Assembly (NCBI GenBank): GCA_046760505.1
Contig: JBHIEG010000029.1
Location: 1 to 19,161 of the forward strand
Direction: 5' to 3'
Source of the DNA: CAYFZR01 sp046760505 [NCBI: Candidatus Hydrothermarchaeota archaeon]
Lineage (GTDB): Archaea; CAYFZR01
DNA: 19,161 nt
Shown: piece by piece, positions 14,531 to 19,161 of the stretch
Layout: the number at the start of each line of letters is the position of its first letter
Position numbering within the stretch: the first letter of the stretch is position 1
Program-made: the position numbers and the translations under genes
Notes under the pieces: generated by a model
Databases searched by the model: none
Told to the model about the DNA's origin: nothing
What the model saw: only the letters and a program-made list of their open reading frames with translations

Positions 14531-15414
14531 TACCAACCTCTCACCTGGAGGAGCTGATCCTCGCTTAGAGTTTTTATATCCAATCCTCTCATAGCCTCTC
14601 CAAGGTTCTTTGAAACTTCTGCAAGGACGTCTGGTTTATCGTAGTTTGCGGTTGCTTCTACGATTGCTCTTGCTCTTGCCGGAGGATCCTGAGACTTGAA
14701 TATGCCCGAGCCAACGAAAACGCCATCTGCTCCTAACTGCATCATTAAAGCAGCGTCTGCAGGTGTGGCAATGCCTCCTGCCGCGAAATTAACCACTGGT
14801 AATCTTTGTAACTTAACCGTTTCTTCCAAAAGTTCCACAGGAGCAGCAATCTCTCTCGCATACTTTTCCAACTCAAGCCTATCCTTCGATTTTAAATCCC
14901 TTATAGTTCCCATTATGAGCCTCATATGCCTCACAGCTTCCATTACATTCCCAGTTCCTGCTTCCCCCTTTGTTCTTATCATCGCCGCGCCCTCGTTGAT
15001 CCTCCTCAGGGCTTCGCCCAAATCTCTTGCTCCGCAAACAAATGGCACGACAAATTTTCTTTTGTCTACATGGAATTTTTCGTCCGCTGGTGTTAGTACC
15101 TCGCTCTCATCTATCATATCTACGCCTAATGCTTGCAGGATCTGAGCCTCTACAAAATGCCCAATTCTGCATTTTGCCATCACTGGAATAGTCACTGCAT
15201 CCATAATCTCGATTATCTTGGCTGGATCTGCCATTCTTGCAACTCCGCCTGCCTCCCTTATATCTGCTGGAACCCTCTCTAGCGCCATTACAGCAACTGC
15301 TCCTGCGTCTTCGGCTATAATTGCCTGCTCAGCATTTGTAACATCCATTATCACTCCACCTTTCACCATCTTTGCGAATCCTCTCTTTAATCTCTCTGTT
15401 CCTTGGATTTTCAT
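14530..15414 (-). CDS. pdxS: Pyridoxal 5'-phosphate synthase lyase subunit
   Basis: 294-residue (beta/alpha)8 synthase that makes PLP from ribose 5-phosphate, glyceraldehyde 3-phosphate and PdxT-derived ammonia, forming a dodecamer coated by PdxT. Conserved residues: D24 in [12 protein letters not shown]81 in [15 protein letters not shown]149 in [10 protein letters not shown], plus [30 protein letters not shown]. Length is normal. GGAGGT (15421-15426) stands 6 nt before the ATG. The 76-nt gap after mbf1 has only a weak TATA candidate, so transcription may begin here or read through from mbf1. Confidence 0.98.
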   Translation of the reverse strand: MKIQGTERLKRGFAKMVKGGVIMDVTNAEQAIIAEDAGAVAVMALERVPADIREAGGVARMADPAKIIEIMDAVTIPVMAKCRIGHFVEAQILQALGVDMIDESEVLTPADEKFHVDKRKFVVPFVCGARDLGEALRRINEGAAMIRTKGEAGTGNVMEAVRHMRLIMGTIRDLKSKDRLELEKYAREIAAPVELLEETVKLQRLPVVNFAAGGIATPADAALMMQLGADGVFVGSGIFKSQDPPARARAIVEATANYDKPDVLAEVSKNLGEAMRGLDIKTLSEDQLLQVRGW

Positions 15415-15490
15415 ACAAAGACCTCCGAATAAAATCTATGATTAGAAAATACTTGATTGATAATGAAGTTTTCGGTGGCTGAGATATCTA

Positions 15491-15952
15491 TTACCCCTTC
15501 TTTTTGATCTTTGCAATATCTCCCAGAGTTAAAGATCTTGCCGATGATGCCACGCCCAAATGATTCTCTCTCATTTCCTGTCTGAGATTTATTTCCAACA
15601 ACCTTTCAAGTTTTTTTAGCAAATTTTCGTCTGGAATCATTTTTTCTGTCTCTATCCTTGCTATTACAGAAGTTTTTTCATTTAACCTCTTTGCTAAATC
15701 TTCCTGAGTCCATTCTCTTTTCTCTCTAGCCTTTTTTATGGTGGTTCCGTAATTTTCGATTAACTCGTATTCTTCCTTCGAAACTTTTCTTGGTTTTGGT
15801 TTTATCGTTCTTTTAAGGGGTTGTTTAAAAATTCTCATCGTGTTTTTTTCAGCGAACTTCTTGCATCTATTACAAACCTTCATCTCGGTCCTTTCAATGA
15901 AAACAACTCTGGCCTGTCCTTTTATTTCTGCTCCGCAGACCTCGCAATGCAA
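15491..15952 (-). CDS. Multiprotein bridging factor 1-like (MBF1), zinc ribbon plus helix-turn-helix
   Basis: 153-residue archaeal MBF1. The N-terminal zinc ribbon has C3-x2-C6 and C27-x2-C30 (CEVCGAEI, CNRC); a basic linker (PLKRTIKPKPRK) follows; then comes a cro/XRE-type helix-turn-helix around residues 66-120 (GTTIKKAREKREWTQEDLAKRLNEKTSVIARIE). Eukaryotic MBF1 bridges TBP and activators; archaeal forms have been linked to translation and general regulation. The start is TTG at 15950-15952, just before the first zinc Cys pair, with GGTGG 4 nt upstream. A TATA element at 15968-15980 is so close that the mRNA may be nearly leaderless. Divergent from PAN. Confidence 0.92.
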   Translation of the reverse strand: MHCEVCGAEIKGQARVVFIERTEMKVCNRCKKFAEKNTMRIFKQPLKRTIKPKPRKVSKEEYELIENYGTTIKKAREKREWTQEDLAKRLNEKTSVIARIETEKMIPDENLLKKLERLLEINLRQEMRENHLGVASSARSLTLGDIAKIKKKG

Positions 15953-15967
15953 GCTACCACCGTTTGA

Positions 15968-15980
15968 ATTTATATATTTT
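15968..15980 (-). promoter_or_regulatory. TATA box of mbf1
   Basis: On the minus strand AAAATATATAAAT, about 16-28 nt before the TTG start. It forms one half of a divergent mbf1/PAN promoter region (15953-16078). Confidence 0.5.
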
Positions 15981-16034
15981 AGGAGAGTAGATATAAAATT
16001 TGTCGAAGTTTACATGCCAACTGTCAACAAAAAA

Positions 16035-16042
16035 CTTATAAC
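16035..16042 (+). promoter_or_regulatory. TATA box of the PAN gene
   Basis: CTTATAAC, 37-44 nt before the GTG start. GGAGG (16066-16070) lies between, at 8-nt spacing to GTG 16079. Confidence 0.45.
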
Positions 16043-16078
16043 AAAAGAATTCCAAAACAACTATTGGAGGAGCATAAC

Positions 16079-17317
16079 GTGAAGTCAAGCGAAACTCCAA
16101 ATTCGAAGGGTAAAGACCCGGATGATTTTTCAAGATATCTACTTAATAGAGTAAAACAACTTGAAACTGCATATAGCCAAGCAAAGGAAGACCACAGAAG
16201 ACTAGAGAATGAGAAAAAATATATCGAAAGCGAAAGAATGCGCATGGAAAGGGAGGTTCGCAGACTTAGGAGCGAGTTAGAAAGGCTCAAAAGCCTTCCT
16301 CTGGTTGTGGCAAATGTTATCGATGTGTTAAACGATGACAAAGCCATCGTAAAAAGCTCAACAGGTCCCAATTTTGTTGTAAATATTTCTCAATTCGTAG
16401 ACAAAAAGAAACTTGTCCCTGGGGCACGTGTCGCTCTCAACCAACAATCATACGCCATAATTGGAACATTACCAACTGAGAAAGATCCATTCGTTAGAGG
16501 AATGGAGATAGAAGAGCGACCACCCACAAGATACGAGGACATAGGTGGATTAAAAGCTCAGATAAGAGAAATAAGAGAAACTGTCGAGCTACCCCTAAAA
16601 AGACCAGATTTATTTGAAAAAATTGGTATTGAACCGCCTAAGGGCGTGATGCTATACGGTCCGCCAGGCACAGGTAAAACTCTCCTTGCAAGGGCAGTAG
16701 CACATGAAACTGATGCCACGTTCATCAAAATTATTGGTTCGGAATTGGTCCAAAAGTATATTGGAGAAGGCGCAAGGATGGTAAGAGAAATTATACAACT
16801 TGCAAGGGAAAAGGCTCCAAGTATAATATTCATAGACGAACTAGACGCAATAGGTGCAAAAAGACTTGAGAGCGCAACAAGTGGAGATAGGGAGGTTCAA
16901 AGGACGCTGATGCAGTTGCTCGCTGAGATGGACGGATTTGATCCTAGGGGAAATGTAAGGTTTGTTGGAGCAACAAACAGACCTGACATCTTAGATCCTG
17001 CTCTTCTTAGACCCGGTAGGTTTGACAGACTTATAGAGGTCCCGATGCCAAACTACGAGGCGAGGGTGGAGATATTTAAGATACACACAAAAAACATGAA
17101 TGCCGAAAACATCGACATAGAAAACCTTGCAAAAATCACCGACGGGGCTACGGGTGCAGATATAAAGGTCATATGCACGGAAGCAGGCATGTTCGCGATA
17201 AGAGATGAGAGAGATACCGTCTATATGGATGACTTCCACAAGGCCATTGAGAAAGTCTTAAAATTAAATGGTAGAATTGGAGAGGTAAAAGAATCCGTAG
17301 GAATAATGTTCGGATGA
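16079..17317 (+). CDS. pan: Proteasome-activating nucleotidase (PAN)
   Basis: 412-residue hexameric AAA+ ATPase that unfolds substrates for the 20S proteasome. Domains in order: N-terminal coiled coil (about 18-72, heptad-like [11 protein letters not shown]...[13 protein letters not shown]), OB domain (about 74-135), AAA+ module with Walker A GPPGTGKT (194-201), Walker [10 protein letters not shown] (249-257), [20 protein letters not shown], and the C-terminal helical lid. GTG is chosen because GGAGG precedes it at 8 nt; an in-frame TTG at 16064 lies just upstream of that site and is rejected. The C-terminus is ...VGIMFG. PAN normally ends in a hydrophobic-Tyr-X motif that docks into the 20S alpha ring; here the position is Met-Phe-Gly, a conservative variant. 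The proteasome subunits are not in the window. Confidence 0.95.
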   Translation: MKSSETPNSKGKDPDDFSRYLLNRVKQLETAYSQAKEDHRRLENEKKYIESERMRMEREVRRLRSELERLKSLPLVVANVIDVLNDDKAIVKSSTGPNFVVNISQFVDKKKLVPGARVALNQQSYAIIGTLPTEKDPFVRGMEIEERPPTRYEDIGGLKAQIREIRETVELPLKRPDLFEKIGIEPPKGVMLYGPPGTGKTLLARAVAHETDATFIKIIGSELVQKYIGEGARMVREIIQLAREKAPSIIFIDELDAIGAKRLESATSGDREVQRTLMQLLAEMDGFDPRGNVRFVGATNRPDILDPALLRPGRFDRLIEVPMPNYEARVEIFKIHTKNMNAENIDIENLAKITDGATGADIKVICTEAGMFAIRDERDTVYMDDFHKAIEKVLKLNGRIGEVKESVGIMFG

Positions 17318-17327
17318 ATGCTCCTCC

Positions 17328-17377
17328 ATGATGAAATTTCTAAACTGATACCAGATGATGAATGATGGGCGAACTGA
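17328..17377 (+). ncRNA. C/D box sRNA (2'-O-methylation guide)
   Basis: All four boxes are present in order, with archaeal spacing: C box ATGATGA (17328-17334), a 10-nt D' guide, D' box CTGA (17345-17348), a 6-nt spacer, C' box ATGATGA (17355-17361), a 12-nt D guide ATGATGGGCGAA (17362-17373), and D box CTGA (17374-17377). The RNA would associate with L7Ae, Nop5 and fibrillarin. The D guide is complementary to TTCGCCCATCAT. Archaeal 23S rRNA, as I recall it, reads UUCGCCCAUUAA just after the A-loop (H92), giving 11 pairs including one G-U. The fifth-nucleotide rule places methylation on the C equivalent to E. coli 2558. The D' guide target is unclear. It begins 10 nt after the PAN stop and may be processed from the PAN transcript. 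The terminal stem is weak, as in many archaeal guides. The boxes are seen; the target is inferred. Confidence 0.75.
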
Positions 17378-17395
17378 TAACGCCATTTTTCGCCC
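17367..17395 (+). terminator. Inverted repeat and T-run after PAN/sRNA
   Basis: GGGCGAA (17367-17373) and TTCGCCC (17389-17395) are perfect 7-nt inverse complements around a 15-nt loop, with a T5 run (17386-17390) and an AT-rich tail. It could help end PAN transcription. One arm is the D guide of the sRNA, so the pairing may instead be fortuitous or regulatory. Confidence 0.35.
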
Positions 17396-17401
17396 TATTT
17401 A

Positions 17402-17674
17402 TTATCTGTGGTTATATTGTCTATTTCTTCTGTTGAGGTAGTATATTCTTTTGCTGATTCCTGCTTTCTTCCCGAACTTTTCGATATTCCTTCTTACAGT
17501 AGAGTAGTCTAGCGGATAGCCTTTGTTCTTGGTTCCGATGCCGACCCAAAGAGATGCATCCGGGTTTTCCTTTAGAGAGTGATTGTCCATCCAAGTGGCT
17601 AGGTAGGGAGAGTGTGAATTGTACCATGGTGCGGGAGACAAGACAGCTCCCTCAGTTCTAAATCCCTTTTTCAT
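17402..17674 (-). pseudogene. Tyrosine recombinase (XerC/D-like integrase) fragment
   Basis: A 90-codon remnant. Residues about 23-79 (YLATWMDNHSLKENPDASLWVGIGTKNK...YSTVRRNIEKFGKKAGISKRIY) match the middle of archaeal phage-integrase-type recombinases, which continue with Y-P-H-L-F-R-H and the catalytic HxxR. Here the sequence breaks off right after RIY: the expected HxxR, second His and nucleophile Tyr are missing, and the first 22 codons do not look like the family. I read this as a decayed piece of an integrated element. No partner ends, direct repeats or att site were recognised. The start ATG may be accidental. Confidence 0.65.
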
Positions 17675-17819
17675 TTAGGCTAATAAAAAATTAAGGCTAT
17701 CTTATATTAGTTTTTGATACTTAAATCTTTTATTTGTATTGTTATTGTAATAGAAAGTATATCTGAGAGATAGCGGTAGAAGAGTTTTATTTTAACTTTT
17801 AAAAGAAGAAAGCACTAGG
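17675..17819. other. AT-rich spacer between integrase remnant and cytochrome gene
   Basis: 145 nt without ORFs. A short hairpin-like ATCT-GAG-AGAT is at 17761-17771. The TTTTATTTTAACTTTTAAAAG stretch near 17785-17805 is AT-rich. T-runs read on the minus strand just after the cytochrome stop are few, so no clear terminator is seen. Confidence 0.4.
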
Positions 17820-18509
17820 TCAAACCAGCTTCCCGAGCGCGTGTATTACATCGGGCTTGTGACACTTCGTACACTCTGGTATCGTGATCTCGATAGTTCC
17901 GTGGCAATTCTCGCAAGTGGGCCCTTTCTTTCCTTCTTTTTCTAATCTCTTTTTTGCATGAATATAGTGAACTGTTCCATGACACTTATAGCATAATTCG
18001 TTGCCTTTAGCTATTTCGTGATGTATTCTCAGCAGGTTGTCTGCGTGACATGCTTGACAAATTATCTTGTCCTCCTCTACGGTAGGTTTAACTATTTCAG
18101 GAGGACTTTGATGGCATATTGCACAAGCTCCACCATGTATCTTTGCAACATCTGCTCCATGACATCTAGCACATATGACTTCTCCCACCTTAACATGCAA
18201 TTCCGTTACATCACCATGGCATGTTGTGCAGTTCTCTCTTGCTGGTCTTTCGTGGATTTCGTGTATGGGTGGAGAGTGACATTTTACACATTCAGGTATC
18301 TCTACGCTAGGCAAAAAGCCATGACAATCTGAGCAGCCTATCCATACATCTGCATGAATGCTGTGAGCCACATCGTGACAACCATAACAAAAGGACTTCG
18401 TATAATTCTTCTTTTCAGGATTCTGCGTCTTCTCCTCTGAGATGGTGGGTATTGATACTGTAACGAGAAGGATCACTACAAAAACTAAACCTATGGACAA
18501 TCTCTTCAT
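17820..18509 (-). CDS. Secreted decaheme c-type cytochrome
   Basis: 229 residues with an N-terminal signal sequence (KR then a hydrophobic stretch 5-20, VFVVILLVTVSIP) and ten CxxCH heme-binding motifs: 41, 59, 74, 94, 113, 129, 151, 173, 199 and 213 (first Cys of each). Extra histidines recur in IH or LH pairs between motifs (for example 49/52, 83/86, 105, 125, 163/164, 181/184, 223), enough for bis-His ligation of most hemes. No C-terminal anchor is present, so it is probably exported and soluble or complex-bound outside the membrane, passing electrons. ATG 18509 has GAGG at 5-nt spacing. The gene is alone; no cytochrome maturation or reductase genes are nearby. It is divergent from a small winged-helix protein gene. 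Confidence 0.93.
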   Translation of the reverse strand: MKRLSIGLVFVVILLVTVSIPTISEEKTQNPEKKNYTKSFCYGCHDVAHSIHADVWIGCSDCHGFLPSVEIPECVKCHSPPIHEIHERPARENCTTCHGDVTELHVKVGEVICARCHGADVAKIHGGACAICHQSPPEIVKPTVEEDKIICQACHADNLLRIHHEIAKGNELCYKCHGTVHYIHAKKRLEKEGKKGPTCENCHGTIEITIPECTKCHKPDVIHALGKLV

Positions 18510-18540
18510 GCCATCCTCTCAGTCTTATGATGGGAATAAT

Positions 18541-18548
18541 AATATAAA
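18541..18548 (-). promoter_or_regulatory. TATA box of the decaheme cytochrome gene
   Basis: TTTATATT on the minus strand, 32-39 nt before the ATG. It lies in the 87-nt divergent gap shared with the winged-helix gene, leaving little room for a regulator to bind without affecting both. Confidence 0.45.
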
Positions 18549-18596
18549 ATTATGTTGAGAAATTACCTATACTATTAAATTTCCCTATTTCTTGGA

Positions 18597-18824
18597 ATGG
18601 TTTTAAGATATCTAAAGTTCCTAAAAAACCAAGACTGGCCGGTAACGACCGAAATGGTTGCCAAAGAGGTTAAAATACCCTGGAACACAGCTCAGATCCA
18701 TCTTCTGAAATTAACATCTGAAGGATTAGTGAAAGGAAAGAAGGTCGGAAGGCAGAACCAGTGGATTATCACAAGAAAAGGCAAAAGTTTAATGGAAGAA
18801 GATTCAGCAAAGCATTCGTTTTAG
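18597..18824 (+). CDS. Small winged helix-turn-helix DNA-binding protein
   Basis: 75 residues, essentially one winged-helix domain: helix 1 LRYLKFLKNQ, helix 2 TTEMVAKEVK, recognition helix NTAQIHLLKLTSEGLV, and wing KGKKVGRQNQWIITRKGKSL. The layout resembles MarR/ArsR-like archaeal transcription regulators. A TATTAAA-type box (18573-18579) about 18-24 nt before the ATG suggests a leaderless mRNA. It is divergent from the decaheme cytochrome gene and 40 nt upstream of a BECR-like ORF; either could be its regulatory target. It has no ligand domain. Confidence 0.8.
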   Translation: MVLRYLKFLKNQDWPVTTEMVAKEVKIPWNTAQIHLLKLTSEGLVKGKKVGRQNQWIITRKGKSLMEEDSAKHSF

Positions 18825-18864
18825 AATAAGTAATTAAATATAAATTCCATCTCTAATCATATAC

Positions 18865-19161
18865 ATGGTTATTTTTAATGTTAAATCAAGGTTGGAAAGG
18901 AAGATTAGGCTCACAGAAGTTCAATGGGCACATACAAGAACTAGGCACAAAGAAATGGACGTGCAAACTCGAAAAATGATATTGACCCTGGAAGAACCTG
19001 ACCTTGTTTACCATTCACCTAAAGAGGAAAACTACCATTACTACAAGTTATTTAGGGAAACTCCTATAAGTGAAAAGTATTTATTGTTAATCGCTAAACA
19101 TTTAAATGGAGAGGGATTTGTAATTACAGCTTTCTTCGTTTCGAAAATAAGGGAGAAAGAT
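18865..19161 (+). CDS. Partial ORF, resembles BECR-fold (phage barnase/EndoU-like) nuclease domain
   Basis: 99 codons from ATG to the window edge with no stop; probably only the C-terminal end is missing. Visible: a lead-in VKSRLERKIRLTEVQWAHTRTRHKEM with two His, LEEPDLVYHSPKEENYHYYKLF, YLLLIAKHLNGEGFVITAFFVSKI. This pattern (helix with His, strand after LEEPDLV, two strands ending ITAFF) is like the small PBECR/DUF4258-type proteins found in mobile or toxin-like contexts. I assign it from pattern memory, with moderate confidence. ATTAAATATAAATT (18833-18846), 19-32 nt upstream, is a good TATA box for a leaderless mRNA. Whether the adjacent winged-helix protein is a partner is unknown. Confidence 0.6.
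   Translation, partial: MVIFNVKSRLERKIRLTEVQWAHTRTRHKEMDVQTRKMILTLEEPDLVYHSPKEENYHYYKLFRETPISEKYLLLIAKHLNGEGFVITAFFVSKIREKD

Noticed and set aside
17367-17395. The 7-nt inverted repeat as an insertion sequence end
   Set aside because: No transposase and no target duplication; one arm is the sRNA guide, and terminator or chance pairing is simpler.
17421-17627. 68-residue ORF in another frame over the integrase remnant
   Set aside because: It shares DNA with the recognisable integrase reading frame and shows no family pattern.
18525-18532. ATGATGG near the cytochrome start as a C box
   Set aside because: No CTGA at suitable distance on the plus strand; it lies in a promoter gap.
1-19161. CRISPR arrays, tRNA or rRNA genes
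   Set aside because: No regularly spaced repeats, no cloverleaf and no rRNA landmarks were seen on either strand.

Overview
The window is archaeal. It encodes a TATA-binding protein, the proteasome-activating nucleotidase PAN, an archaeal-type isoleucyl-tRNA synthetase, an MBF1 factor with a zinc ribbon, the split GMP synthase glutaminase, and MptE of the (tetrahydro)methanopterin/archaeal folate pathway. Genes are preceded by TATA boxes and by GGAGG or GGTG ribosome binding sites. The set points to an uncultured euryarchaeote-like lineage; the sequence alone does not fix the group. A secreted ten-heme cytochrome suggests extracytoplasmic electron transfer. I see no rRNA, tRNA, CRISPR array or intact mobile element.

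Layout. 50-1288 (minus): TBP followed directly by a DUF116 membrane protein, stop and start abutting. 1347-2402 (minus): GalT-like nucleotidylyltransferase, divergent from a eukaryote-like (GT3) glycogen synthase (2628-4349). Then, all plus: an isopropylmalate/homocitrate-synthase-family enzyme, a stomatin-like SPFH protein, isoleucyl-tRNA synthetase and MptE. MptE runs convergently into a TtuA/Ncs6-type tRNA thiolation enzyme (minus). 11723-12578 is AT-rich and gene-poor, with one small two-helix membrane protein and a possible 29-codon ORF. An unrecognised helical protein (plus) converges on a minus-strand group: mbf1, pdxS, pdxT, guaAA. PAN is divergent from mbf1. Downstream of PAN lie a probable C/D box methylation-guide sRNA and a broken tyrosine recombinase fragment. 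The right end carries the decaheme cytochrome (minus), a divergent small winged-helix protein, and an ORF running off the edge that resembles BECR-type phage nuclease/toxin domains.

Most notable points. (1) A C/D box sRNA with canonical C, D', C' and D boxes at 17328-17377. Its D guide can pair with the segment just 3' of the 23S rRNA A-loop, as I recall that sequence. (2) Two core genes, TBP and MptE, have no ATG/GTG/TTG at the position their conserved N-termini require. Each has a GGAGG exactly 7 nt before a non-canonical codon (CTG and ACG). (3) The two halves of TBP share a 54-nt perfect direct repeat, suggesting recent intragenic conversion. Functions come from motif recognition and memory of protein families; no searches were run.
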